The notes: generated by a model from the letters alone, not told the origin. A DNA stretch of 64,000 nt from Pseudomonadota bacterium (GCA_021325135.1 JAJPHT010000014.1:42111-106110), one strand, 5' to 3'; counted from the stretch's first letter, positions 24,264 to 32,464 are shown. Numbers and translations: made by a program.

Positions 24264-24824
24264 ATGCGGGTCATCGCCTTCACGGGCATGCCCGGCGCCG
24301 GGAAGGGCGTCGCGGCCGAGGTCGCCAGGAAGCAGAACATCCCGGTGCTGCGCATGGGCGACTTCATCTGGGAGGAGGTGCGCCGCCGCGGCCTGCCCAT
24401 CGACTCGGGCAGCGTGGCCGAGGTCGCGATGCAGATGCGCACCGACTTCGGGCCCGGCGTCTGGGCCGAGAAGACCGTGGACCGCATCCGGCAGCTCCAC
24501 CCCAACATGGCGGTCATCGACGGCGTGCGCAGCGAGGCCGAGCTGGAGGTCTTCCGCCACAGGCTGGGCCACGACTTCACGCTGGTCGCCATCCACGCCT
24601 CCCGCCCCACGCGCATGAAGCGCCTCCTGGTGCGCGGCCGCGAGGACGACGTCAAGGACGAGGGCGAGTTCATCGCCCGCGACGAGCGCGAGCTTGGCTG
24701 GGGCCTGGGGCGCGTCATCGCCCTGGCGGACGTCATGCTGGTGAACGAGGAGACGATGCCCGACCTCGCGCAGCAGGTGGAGCGGATGATCCGCGGCGAG
24801 CCGGTCTACAAGGGGCTGCGCTGA
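24264..24824 (+). CDS. P-loop nucleotide kinase-like protein (UPF0200 type)
   Basis: 186 residues. Walker A GMPGAGKGVAAEV at the N-terminus; ViDGvRSEAELEVFR resembles the Walker B/substrate loop of the archaeal UPF0200 group, related to dephospho-CoA and adenylate kinases. RLLVRGREDDVKDEGEFIARDERELGWG is the family's signature lid region. Substrate unproven. Its 3' end is followed at once by the inverted repeat of the GxxExxY cassette, 22 bases past the stop. Confidence 0.85.
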   Translation: MRVIAFTGMPGAGKGVAAEVARKQNIPVLRMGDFIWEEVRRRGLPIDSGSVAEVAMQMRTDFGPGVWAEKTVDRIRQLHPNMAVIDGVRSEAELEVFRHRLGHDFTLVAIHASRPTRMKRLLVRGREDDVKDEGEFIARDERELGWGLGRVIALADVMLVNEETMPDLAQQVERMIRGEPVYKGLR

Positions 24825-24833
24825 GGGTCGGCT

Positions 24834-25295
24834 CTTCCCGGTCCTGCCGCCTCCGGCGGGGAAGCCGCGAATCGCCGAACCACCGCCGAGAAGCGCGGGG
24901 TGGACGAAGCGATGCCACCCGTCCTTGAGCCGGGGCGAGTTGAAGTTGACCAGGATTCCCACCGGCTTTCCCGAGGCCCTCAGATAGCTGACGATCTGGC
25001 TGCGATGGATCGGGAGCAGGGCCTCGACGGCCTTGATCTCGACGGGGACCTCGCCCGCGACCAGGAAGTCGACCTCCCGCGCCCGCTGGACGTGCAGACC
25101 ACGGTATTCGACGTCGAACTCGAACTTCTCCGCGAACGCGATCCCGAAATGGCGCAGCCCATGGGCAAAGAGGGTCTGGTACGTCGCCTCCCGGTAGCCT
25201 GCCCCGACGTGCCGGTGGAGGTCGAACGCCAGCTCGCGCACCCGATCCACGATCGACTCCACGTCTGGGGGGACGGAATCCGGCCCATGCGTCAT
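24834..25295 (-). CDS. GxxExxY-family PD-(D/E)XK nuclease-like protein, 3' end open
   Basis: From ATG 25295 the conserved protein has GYREATY (Gly33, Glu36, Tyr39) and a PDDEXK-like core: Asp76 in EVDFLV and Glu86/Lys88 in PVEIKA. It ends with the typical VNFNSPRLKDGWHRFV. Family members normally stop here. In this sequence the frame continues through the inverted repeat and antisense to the kinase gene until a stop at 24237, so the given 3' end is only where conservation and the cassette end. The role of the family is unknown. Flanking inverted repeats suggest a small mobile cassette that lost its own stop, or read-through into neighbouring DNA. A GTTACGT box lies about 23 bases before the ATG. 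Confidence 0.75.
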
Positions 25296-25405
25296 CGCAT
25301 CGTGCGTTGGCGAGCGAGACGTAACCCTTCTTCGGGAATCGCACGACGTTCCCAAGCCGGAGATTCGGCGATTCCGAGATTCGCGGCTTCCCTGCCGGAG
25401 GCGGC
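24846..25405. repeat. 28-base inverted repeats flanking the GxxExxY gene
   Basis: Left arm 24846-24873, right arm 25378-25405; 27 of 28 bases match as reverse complements, and similarity extends outward and inward with an 8-base insertion on the right. Both contain GGGAAGCCGCGAATC. Similar GAATCnCCGAATC wording recurs in the hairpin at 31641. Resembles the ends of a non-autonomous mobile element; target-site duplication not clear. Confidence 0.7.
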
Positions 25406-25421
25406 GAAACCAGGGAGGAGC

Positions 25422-26945
25422 TCAACCAAGCGTGCGCGCGAACTCCACGAGCCCCGCCTTCGTCCCGCCCAGGTCCCGGCTCTTGGCGAACGCCACGTTG
25501 AGGCGCCCGTCGGCGGAGAACGCCACCGAGAGGTAGTCAAGCTCCTCGCGGTCGCTCGCGCACGCCGCGCCCTTGGGGCACATGGGGCCGGTCTTCACGG
25601 GCTCCAGGCTCACCTTGTCGACGCCCCACGAGGCGTTGAGGGAGGGGCGGTGCGCGACGTAGGCGAACCACGGCGAGTCCTTGGGGGCCTTGGTGGGGTC
25701 GCCCGTGGCGATGCCTCCGTACCAGCCCACGGCGATCTCGCCGTCGCCCCGCGCCGCGACCCACGGGAGGAAGTTCAGCCCCTCGGAGCGCAGCGCGACG
25801 GGCGCGCTCCACGACTCGCCCAGGTCCGTGGACTCGCTCTCGAAGACGGTCATGGTGCGGTCCGTGCGCGCGGCCCACGCTACGGCGACCCGGCCCGTGG
25901 CGTCCACCGCGCCCTGCACGGCCCACAGGTTGTCGAACCCCTGCGGGACTTTGGCCACCGTGCGCGAGCGCCACGACGCGCCCCCATCGGTGGAGACCGC
26001 GAGCCGGACCTCGCTGGGGTTGTGCCAGTCGTCGGTGCCCTGCGTCCAGTCCACGAAGCCGTAGGGCATGACGTAGGTGCCGTTGCCCACCCAGCGCGGG
26101 TGCGCGATCTGGTAGTCGCCGTTGCTGGCGGTGGGGACCACCGTCACGGGGTTGCCCCACGTCGCGCCGTGGTCCGTGGACCAGACCGACTCGATGGACA
26201 TGAGCGCGTCGGCGCGATAGCTGGGATCGCCCGCGCTGCGGATGGCGTTCTGGACGCCGTGGAAGTAGGCGTAGAAGAGGCCCACGGTGCCGTTGGGGCC
26301 CGCGACGAGCCACTGGCGGTCGACGCCGCCGAGGCTGTCAAGCGTCGTCACGGGCGCGCTGGTCCACGTCTGGCCGCCGTCGCCACTGGCCTCCACGAGG
26401 TAGCTCCCGTAGCGGTTGTTGGGCGAGAGGCCGTCCACGGCAGGGACGGGCGCCACGGCGGGCGAGCCCCAGTTCCACCAGTCGGTGGAGTAGACCCAGC
26501 CGTCAGGGGACGCGACGACATCCGCGTCGCTGCTGCCGAAGGGCCTCCGCGTGCCCTGCACGCTGCCCAGGGGCGTGTCGCGCTGCGGGCTGCGCAGCGT
26601 CTCCCACGAGGAGCCGTTGTCCTTGCTGCGCCAGAGCCACGCCGCGCCCTGCATCTCGTTGGGCCGCTCCTGGCTGCCCGCGACGGCGGTGATCCAGAGC
26701 GTGCCGTCCGCCGCGACCGCGACGTTGGGCTCCGCGCCGTTGGTGGGCTGGTCCATGGCCTTCGGGGGCGAGAAGACGAGGGGCGAGCCGTCGAGGCGCG
26801 CGACGCTGGCGGCCTTGAGGTCGCCGCCGCCCACGCTCGCGCAGCCGGGCGCCAGGATCGCGAGGGCCAGGACCAGGGCCAGCCGGGGGGACACGGGGCG
26901 CGAGTGGCCGGCCCGATTCAAAGGGTTTGTGCAGGCCCGCTTCAT
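25422..26945 (-). CDS. BNR/sialidase-like repeat lipoprotein
   Basis: 507 residues. Lipobox ILAPGCASV after a basic N-terminus, so membrane-anchored outside. The mature protein is a predicted beta-propeller with Asp-box (BNR) motifs SKDNGSSWE, SGDGGQTWT, STDHGATWG, STDGGASWR and STDLGESWS. Such propellers occur in sialidases and in many non-enzymatic surface proteins; the sialidase catalytic Arg triad and Tyr/Glu cannot be assigned here. ATG 26945 is used; GTG 26957 is an alternative. Divergent from a paralogue at 26992 (46 bases apart), forming a paired locus. Confidence 0.85.
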   Translation of the reverse strand: MKRACTNPLNRAGHSRPVSPRLALVLALAILAPGCASVGGGDLKAASVARLDGSPLVFSPPKAMDQPTNGAEPNVAVAADGTLWITAVAGSQERPNEMQGAAWLWRSKDNGSSWETLRSPQRDTPLGSVQGTRRPFGSSDADVVASPDGWVYSTDWWNWGSPAVAPVPAVDGLSPNNRYGSYLVEASGDGGQTWTSAPVTTLDSLGGVDRQWLVAGPNGTVGLFYAYFHGVQNAIRSAGDPSYRADALMSIESVWSTDHGATWGNPVTVVPTASNGDYQIAHPRWVGNGTYVMPYGFVDWTQGTDDWHNPSEVRLAVSTDGGASWRSRTVAKVPQGFDNLWAVQGAVDATGRVAVAWAARTDRTMTVFESESTDLGESWSAPVALRSEGLNFLPWVAARGDGEIAVGWYGGIATGDPTKAPKDSPWFAYVAHRPSLNASWGVDKVSLEPVKTGPMCPKGAACASDREELDYLSVAFSADGRLNVAFAKSRDLGGTKAGLVEFARTLG

Positions 26946-26991
26946 CAAGCGCGCCACAACGTTGATGGCGACCTTCCCTGGCTAACGGGGC

Positions 26992-28419
26992 ATGCTGTGG
27001 AGGCTCCTTGTCCCGCTCATGCTCGTCGCGGCCGCCCTGGCCGGATGCGCGACCTCTCCCGACACGCCCGCCGCCGTGGCGCCCGCCTCGGCCAAGACCA
27101 ACCTCACGCGCCCGGACGTGCAGCTTCCCAAGTTCCTCCCGCCCGTCGACATGGGCACCGTGACGCTGGGCAGCGAGCCCTCCGTCGCCGTGGCGCCTGA
27201 CGGCACGGTCTACGTCGCCTCCCCCAGCGTGGGCGCGTGGCGCTCCGACGACCAGGGCAAGACGTTCAAGCCCCTGGGCAAGTCCGCGTGCGGCTTCGGC
27301 CTCCCCGCGTGCCCCGTGACCCAGGAGAACGACGGCAACGGCCTGGACGACCCGGGCGACGCGAGCCTCGCCGTCGCGCCCAACGGCACCGTGTGGAGCG
27401 CGGGCCTCTCCGGCGTCGCGGGCAGCGTCCCCGTGCAGTCCTCCAGCGACAAGGGGCAGACGTGGCCCAAGGGGTACGACGTCGCCAAGAAGAACAGCAG
27501 CGACCGCGAGTGGATCGTCGCCAACTCCACGGGGAGCGTCTTCGTCTCGTGGCGCGACTTCGGCAGCAGCAAGGACCAGACGTGCACCGACCCCGTGGGC
27601 ATCTCGTGCAGCTCGCTTCCCTCGGGCGTCTTCATGGCGCGCCTCGACCCGGGCCAGCCCTGGAGCGAGCCCCTCAAGGTCAGCGACGACGGCCACGAGG
27701 GCCCCATCGCGGCCGACCCCGCCAGCTCGTGGCTCTACCTGCCCCACGCCATGGGCGAGAAGAGCGTCTTCATGGCGCGCTCCCCCGACGGCGGCCGCAC
27801 CTGGCAGGACGTCACCGTGGCGCCCCTCGTCATGGACACCTACGACTTCCCCATCGCGGCCGTCGACGCCGCAGGCACCGTGTACCTCGTCTGGAACACC
27901 GACGAGAGCGAGCCCAACGACATGAACGGCGGCCTCGTGGCCAACGAGGCGGCGATCCCCACCGTGCACCTCTCCGTGAGCAAGGACCACGGCGCGACGT
28001 GGAGCAAGCCCGTCGTCATCTCCCCCGCCGGCGTCCCCGCCCTCTTCCCGTGGGCCGCGGCCGGCAGCGACGGGCGCCTCGTCGTCGCGTGGTACGAGGG
28101 CACGACGCCCACGCCCGGCGACCGCCTGCCCAACGTGTGGCACGTCGCCGTCGCCATGAGCACCACCGCGGACGCCGAGAAGCCCACGTTCAAGGAGGCC
28201 TTCGTCACCGCCGCGCCCAACCACGTCGGCGCCATCTGCACCGAGGGTGGATTCTGCACGCTCAGCGGCAACGACCGCAGCCTGCTGGACTTCTTCGAGA
28301 TCCGCCTCCTCCCCGACGGCAGCCCCGTGCTGGCCTTCGTGGGCGACGCGGACGTCCGCATGGCGACGGTCCACGTCTACGCCAGCCGCATGACGGAAGG
28401 CACGAGCATGCTGGGCTAG
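26992..28419 (+). CDS. BNR-repeat lipoprotein, divergent paralogue
   Basis: 475 residues. Signal MLWRLLVPLMLVAAALAGC with lipobox ALAGC (Cys19). Asp-box motifs SDDQGKTFK, SSDKGQTWP, SPDGGRTWQ and SKDHGATWS define a propeller like that of the gene at 25422. Several Cys (CGFGLPAC, CTDPVGISC, CTEGGFC) could form disulfides outside the cell. Sequence similarity to the divergent neighbour and shared architecture point to an old local duplication with inversion. Ligand unknown. Confidence 0.85.
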   Translation: MLWRLLVPLMLVAAALAGCATSPDTPAAVAPASAKTNLTRPDVQLPKFLPPVDMGTVTLGSEPSVAVAPDGTVYVASPSVGAWRSDDQGKTFKPLGKSACGFGLPACPVTQENDGNGLDDPGDASLAVAPNGTVWSAGLSGVAGSVPVQSSSDKGQTWPKGYDVAKKNSSDREWIVANSTGSVFVSWRDFGSSKDQTCTDPVGISCSSLPSGVFMARLDPGQPWSEPLKVSDDGHEGPIAADPASSWLYLPHAMGEKSVFMARSPDGGRTWQDVTVAPLVMDTYDFPIAAVDAAGTVYLVWNTDESEPNDMNGGLVANEAAIPTVHLSVSKDHGATWSKPVVISPAGVPALFPWAAAGSDGRLVVAWYEGTTPTPGDRLPNVWHVAVAMSTTADAEKPTFKEAFVTAAPNHVGAICTEGGFCTLSGNDRSLLDFFEIRLLPDGSPVLAFVGDADVRMATVHVYASRMTEGTSMLG

Positions 28420-28426
28420 CAGCGTG

Positions 28427-28444
28427 GGGTGATTCCCGGAGAAG
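28427..28444 (+). promoter_or_regulatory. Upstream element shared with 6735-6752
   Basis: Second copy of GGGTGATTCCCGGAGAAG, 8 bases after the BNR gene stop and 31 bases before the GTG start at 28476. The two copies precede different genes (a winged-helix protein and a membrane protein). Confidence 0.5.
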
Positions 28445-28475
28445 GGCTTTGTCCTCCTCCGGGCTCTCCTCCTCC

Positions 28476-28991
28476 GTGGCGGGTCCCGACTCCGCGGCCC
28501 TCGACCTCGTGCTCACGGAGTGGCGGCGCTATCTCGAGGCGACCGCCGCGCTCCTGCGCGACCTCGACGGCAAGGCGCTGGAGATCGTCAAGCTCGACGG
28601 CGTGATCCTGGGCCTCGCGGCCGCCGCGGGCGGGCTCCTCGCCCGGAGCGCCCCCGGGCCGCGGCTGGGCGCCATGGCGCGCCTGGGCGCGGCCGTGGGC
28701 GTCGCCGGGCTGGCGCTGCTTGCAGGCTCGATCCTCGCCGCCGTCCTGGTGGTGGGCCGCCGGAACGCCGCGCTGGGCATCGGCGCGCCGCCCGGGCAGC
28801 TCGCGGAAGGGCTCTCCCGCGACGACGCCTGCCGCTACGCCATCGAGACGTATGCGAGCGCGACGGAGACGAACCGCGCGCTGGCCGACCGCAAGGGCAA
28901 GGCCGTGGACTGGGCCCTCGTGCTGCTGGCGCTCGGCGTGCTCCTGCTCGGCGTGGGAGGGTTGGTGCTTATATTGGAGGTGATGGAATGA
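28476..28991 (+). CDS. Membrane protein with SMODS-like outline, unknown
   Basis: 171 residues from GTG 28476. An N-terminal amphipathic helix (ALDLVLTEWRRYLEATAALLRDLDGKALEIVKLDG), then two hydrophobic helices (~47-64 and 72-100) and a third at the C-terminus. The outline of a helical head plus several membrane helices recalls small defence-associated membrane effectors, but no motif proves this. It is the first of a three-gene operon with overlapping starts (28988 and 29104). Confidence 0.6.
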   Translation: MAGPDSAALDLVLTEWRRYLEATAALLRDLDGKALEIVKLDGVILGLAAAAGGLLARSAPGPRLGAMARLGAAVGVAGLALLAGSILAAVLVVGRRNAALGIGAPPGQLAEGLSRDDACRYAIETYASATETNRALADRKGKAVDWALVLLALGVLLLGVGGLVLILEVME

Positions 28992-29104
28992 AAGGATGGA
29001 TGGAGCGACTTCGGGCGAACCCATTCCGCGTCGCGACGGTCAAGCGAGGCATCGAGGACGACGCCCCCAAGCCGCACAAGGCGCCTGCGCCGCCGGAAGC
29101 TTGA
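28988..29104 (+). CDS. 38-residue basic microprotein linking an operon
   Basis: MKGWMERLRANPFRVATVKR then a Pro/Lys/Ala-rich tail. The ATG overlaps the upstream stop (ATGA) and its stop overlaps the ATG of the downstream lipoprotein (TGATG), so it is locked into the operon at both ends. Too small for family assignment; it could be a real peptide or just a coupling device. Confidence 0.5.
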   Translation: MKGWMERLRANPFRVATVKRGIEDDAPKPHKAPAPPEA

Positions 29105-30558
29105 TGGAGGCCTGGGCCCGCTCGCGGCCCATGCTTGGGCGGCTCCTCATTCCGATCCTTCTCGTCAGCGCCGTCGCCGCGGGCTGCATCCAGGCTGCCA
29201 ACGTGTCGCCGGCGTCGACGGGCGCGGGGCTCGAAGGCACGGTCAGCGCGACGCGCCTGCCGCCGCCGGACAAGGACCTCTCGGGCGCCATCGTGTCGGA
29301 CCACGGCGCGCCGTACATGCACGCGATCCCCAACCTGCACACGGGGAGCTATCGCATGGACCTCGTGGGGTACAACCCGCTCCAGGACGATCCGCTCACG
29401 GCGAACTCCGGCTACACGGCCATCACGGTCTTCCACCACGTCGCGTGCGTGTCGCACTTCGCGGGCACGGGCGGCTACGGCGGCGCGACGCTGGTCAACT
29501 TCAGCGACCCTGCGAAGCCCGTCGTCGTGAGCAGCATCCTCTCCACCGCCATCGGCTCGCGCTGCCAGTTCACCGAGGACGGCAAGTACCTCCTCCTCGC
29601 GGACTACGGCGGCCCCGCGCCGGGCACGCCGCTGCCCGACCCGCTGGCGGACGCGGCCTCCTACGGCGTCAGCGTCTACGACGTCTCCGACCTGAAGAAT
29701 CCCAAGTTCCTCTTCCACGACAGCCAGGGCCAGCAGCCCGGCGACGAGGCGGACGTCTCCTCCAGCGAGTACCACAACGTGGGGACCGCGCTGATCAACG
29801 GCACGAACTACGTCTTCCAGACGTACACCGGCAACATCCTCGCCCTGGCGGCGGACGGCAAGTCCATGAAGATCGTCGCCCACGTCGAGGCGACGGACCA
29901 CGACGTGTGGGTCGGCCGGCACCCCATCACGGGGGAGTGGCTCCTCGTCTCCGGCAAGGGGCAGGGCACCGTGTTCTACGGCCTTGACGACCCCACGCAT
30001 CCGAAGCTCCTGGGCGTCTACGAGGGCAACGCGAGCTATCAGGGCTGGCACCGCCAGTGGCCCCTCATGGAGACCGTGGAGGGGCGCGCGCTCATGGTGG
30101 TCGCGGGCGAGGAGTGCGGCAACGGCAAGTCGCTGCCCTACACCGTCCTGGACTTCACGGACCCCACTGATATCAAAGTGCTGGGCCACTGGCAGATCCC
30201 GGGCAAGCCCGAGATCAAGGAGCCCGGGCAGCTTTGCAGCATGAACAGCCACGAGTTCAACACGTGGAACGGCTACGTCGCCACCGGCAACTACCACGCG
30301 GGCGTCTGGGTCTTCGACGTGGGCACCCTGGCGCGCGCGGCGGACCCCGTGACCATCGGCTACTACGAGCCCCACGAGAACCCCCTGGACCACGGCGCCA
30401 CGCGCTACTCGCCCTTCGCGTGGAACCCGGACACGTGGGGCGCGTACTTCGACGACCGCGGCTACGTGCTCACGGCCGACTGGGCCACGGGCTTCTACGT
30501 GCTGAAGGTGCCCGGCCTCACGCAGGAGACGCCGGCGGCTCCGGCGTCGTCGGGCTGA
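29104..30558 (+). CDS. LVIVD-repeat lipoprotein (paralogue of 14960)
   Basis: 484 residues. Basic n-region, hydrophobic stretch and lipobox AVAAGCIQ. Propeller with LVIVD-type blades: ATLVNFSDPAKPVVVS, VSVYDVSDLKNPKFLF, YTVLDFTDPTDIKVLGHW, and C-terminal NYHAGVWVFDVGTLARAADPVTIGYYEPHEN. The NYHAGVW...GYY.PHE block also occurs in the 14960 gene, as HYHAGVWLVD...GFYLPHE. Third gene of the operon starting at 28476. Ligand unknown. Confidence 0.86.
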   Translation: MEAWARSRPMLGRLLIPILLVSAVAAGCIQAANVSPASTGAGLEGTVSATRLPPPDKDLSGAIVSDHGAPYMHAIPNLHTGSYRMDLVGYNPLQDDPLTANSGYTAITVFHHVACVSHFAGTGGYGGATLVNFSDPAKPVVVSSILSTAIGSRCQFTEDGKYLLLADYGGPAPGTPLPDPLADAASYGVSVYDVSDLKNPKFLFHDSQGQQPGDEADVSSSEYHNVGTALINGTNYVFQTYTGNILALAADGKSMKIVAHVEATDHDVWVGRHPITGEWLLVSGKGQGTVFYGLDDPTHPKLLGVYEGNASYQGWHRQWPLMETVEGRALMVVAGEECGNGKSLPYTVLDFTDPTDIKVLGHWQIPGKPEIKEPGQLCSMNSHEFNTWNGYVATGNYHAGVWVFDVGTLARAADPVTIGYYEPHENPLDHGATRYSPFAWNPDTWGAYFDDRGYVLTADWATGFYVLKVPGLTQETPAAPASSG

Positions 30559-30733
30559 GGGACCTGCGCCACGCGGCGAGGTTCTGCGCGCCGAGCGCGC
30601 GAGCATGGGCCGGCCCGCCTTCACGCGCGGGAGGCCACGACAAGGACGAGCCCCAGGCCGAGCCCGCCCACGCGCCCAGCAGGGCGATCCGCGCGGGAGG
30701 GACGAAGAGCGACCGGGGCGAGGAGGCGCGCTC

Positions 30734-30916
30734 CTACGTGCACTCGGGGCCCAGGAGGTCGCGGAGGGTCGGGGGGAGCGGCGGCGGGGGCGGGCAGTCG
30801 CAGACGGTTCCGCTCTCGGTCTGGTGGCAGGGGGCGGCCGACGCGACGCCCACGGGCGAAGCGGGGGCGGCGCCGAGGAGCAGGACGGCGAGGGCGACGA
30901 GGAGCAGGGTTCGCAA
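30734..30916 (-). CDS. Small secreted Pro-rich peptide with four Cys
   Basis: 60 residues from TTG 30916. Signal peptide MRTLLLVALAVLLLGAAPAS, mature ~40 residues with Cys in APCHQTESGTVCDCPPPPP and GPECT. A CTTATG box ends 34 bases before the TTG, the spacing seen for other exported genes here, which supports translation. Possibly a disulfide-stapled secreted peptide; function unknown. The 175 bases on its left (30559-30733) show no gene. Confidence 0.55.
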   Translation of the reverse strand: MRTLLLVALAVLLLGAAPASPVGVASAAPCHQTESGTVCDCPPPPPLPPTLRDLLGPECT

Positions 30917-30950
30917 GCGGATCTCCGCCGCGGCACCTGGCGCGCGCAGG

Positions 30951-30956
30951 CATAAG
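30951..30956 (-). promoter_or_regulatory. TATA-like box for the secreted peptide at 30916
   Basis: CTTATG on the minus strand ending 34 bases before the TTG start. Confidence 0.4.
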
Positions 30957-30991
30957 CCTCGCGGAGGAGCACGGCGACGGGTGCCAGGCCG

Positions 30992-31561
30992 CTACCGCCT
31001 CGGGTTGGGCACGCTGGCCATCTGCGCCACGACGCCCGTGAGGTCGTGCGTCGTGCTGCGCGAGAGGTCCTCCGGGATGGGGTCGCCGAAGCGGCGCACG
31101 ACGATGGAGGAGCGCGCCAGCATGAAGCGGCCCAGCTCGTCGGGGTAGCCCTCGTCGTAGACCACCTCCGCGATGCGCGCGGCCATGATCATCTTGGCGC
31201 AGGTGACGCAGGGGAACGTCGTGGTGTAGAGCGTGGCGCCCGCGATGGCGACGCCGGTGGTGGCGGCCTGGATGATTGCGTTCTGCTCGGCGTGGAGGCC
31301 GGTGCAAAGCTCGTGGTGCGCGCCCGAGGGGACGTTGAGCATCTCGCGGATGCAGCCCATGGTGGCGCAGTGCTCGAACTCGGGCGGGTTGCCGTTGTAG
31401 CCGGTGGTGAGCACGCGCTTCTCCTTCACGAGCACGGCGCCCACGGCGCGGCGGTGGCAGGAGGAGCGGCGCGAGGCGAGGCGCGCCATGTCCATGAAGT
31501 ACGTCTCCCAGTCGGGCCGCTGCGCGAGCATGTCCACCGGGGTCAGGCGCTTCTCCGCCAT
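30992..31561 (-). CDS. dCMP/cytidine deaminase family protein
   Basis: 189 residues. Zinc-dependent deaminase signature: HAEQNAIIQAA (His and Glu) and TTTFPCVTCAKMIMAA (PCxxC), with YNGNPPEFEHC upstream, matching dCMP deaminase (dUMP supply) and the ComEB-type group. A ~20-residue N-terminal extension precedes the fold. GGAGG lies 4 bases before the ATG at 31561. The ~30-residue C-terminal tail is basic. dCMP activity is the likeliest reading, though other substrates are possible. Confidence 0.92.
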   Translation of the reverse strand: MAEKRLTPVDMLAQRPDWETYFMDMARLASRRSSCHRRAVGAVLVKEKRVLTTGYNGNPPEFEHCATMGCIREMLNVPSGAHHELCTGLHAEQNAIIQAATTGVAIAGATLYTTTFPCVTCAKMIMAARIAEVVYDEGYPDELGRFMLARSSIVVRRFGDPIPEDLSRSTTHDLTGVVAQMASVPNPRR

Positions 31562-31640
31562 GCCCTCCGATGCGCGGCGCCCCACGAAGGAGTTTTCACC
31601 TTGGGTTCCGCTGGAGAGGGGCCTCGGCTCTCTCCGCCCG

Positions 31641-31737
31641 GGGGCTCCGCCCCTTGAATCCCCGAATCTCCGAATCGCAGAATCTCAGGTGGAGATTCGG
31701 AGATTCTGAGATTCGGGGATTCAAGGGGCGGAGCCCC
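31641..31737. repeat. 30-base perfect inverted repeat with GAATC motifs
   Basis: Arms 31641-31670 and 31708-31737 are exact reverse complements (GGGGCTCCGCCCC, TTGAATC, CCCGAATCTC). The 37-base interior again contains GAATC and GATTC words, giving a longer imperfect hairpin. It lies between the stop of the 31780 gene and the start of the dCMP deaminase, both minus strand. Could be a terminator, or an empty copy of the GAATC-rich ends found at the GxxExxY cassette. Confidence 0.7.
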
Positions 31738-31779
31738 AGGCAAAGAAGAGAGAGGAAAACCAGGTGCGCGGAGAGCGCC

Positions 31780-32373
31780 TCAGCCGGGCACGTACTTGTT
31801 GAGCGCCGCCTTCACGTCGATGAGGGAAAGCTGCACGGCCTGGCACGCCTTGTAGCCGCAGCCGACGTAGGCGTCCAGCGCGGGGCCTTCGCCGTTGGCG
31901 GCGGCCAGGAGGGTCTTGCTGTTGTCGCTGGCGGTGAGGTTGCCCAGGTCGAGCTTGGCCGCGGCGACGGAGGCCTTGGCGGCGTCGACGCCCGCACGGT
32001 CGAGCTTCGCGGCCACGAGGTCGTTGTAGACCTTGGTGAGCGCGTCGTGCTGTGCGTTCATGTCCGCGATGGCCGGATCGACCGGGGCGGCGGAGCCCTT
32101 GTGGAGGAGGTGCGGCGCGCCGAAGGCGAGGCCCACGAGGACGACGACCAGCGCCACGCTCACGACGTTGTTGGGCAGGTCGAAGAGGACCTGCTCGTAC
32201 CCCTCCTCGGGGCGGTCCGCGCTCCAGAGGAAGAACGACCCCAGGAAGCCGACGGCCGCGAGGAGCGCGCCCGCGACGGCCCCGATCCACCAGCGGACCC
32301 CGAAGAAGGCCAGGGCTCCCACGGCGAGGAGGCCCAGGAGGGCGCCGAGGGCCACGCGGACGAAGTAGCGCAC
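31780..32373 (-). CDS. Membrane protein with C-terminal helical domain
   Basis: 197 residues from GTG 32373. Two transmembrane helices at about 5-25 and 28-50 (VRVALGALLGLLAVGALAFF, then VAGALLAAVGFLGSFFLW), a third at ~70-90, and an outside C-terminal domain (residues 95-197) of Ala/Asp-rich helices with two Cys in YVGCGYKACQAV. A CAAATAGG stretch about 27 bases upstream may be its TATA element. Function unknown. Confidence 0.7.
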   Translation of the reverse strand: MRYFVRVALGALLGLLAVGALAFFGVRWWIGAVAGALLAAVGFLGSFFLWSADRPEEGYEQVLFDLPNNVVSVALVVVLVGLAFGAPHLLHKGSAAPVDPAIADMNAQHDALTKVYNDLVAAKLDRAGVDAAKASVAAAKLDLGNLTASDNSKTLLAAANGEGPALDAYVGCGYKACQAVQLSLIDVKAALNKYVPG

Positions 32374-32464
32374 GCGCGGGGCTTCTCCCCCACGACCTAT
32401 TTGAACCGAGGAGCGGCGTCCGGGACGCCCTTGCGACCTCATGCCCAAGGACCCCTCCACAACG

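Noticed and set aside
24237..24833. C-terminal 200 residues of the open GxxExxY frame, antisense to the kinase
   Set aside because: The family ends near the inverted repeat and the kinase on the other strand is well conserved, so this extension is read-through of a frame without stops.
25422..28419. Sialidases
   Set aside because: Asp-box motifs only define the propeller; the catalytic Arg triad and Tyr/Glu pair could not be placed, so no enzyme call is made.
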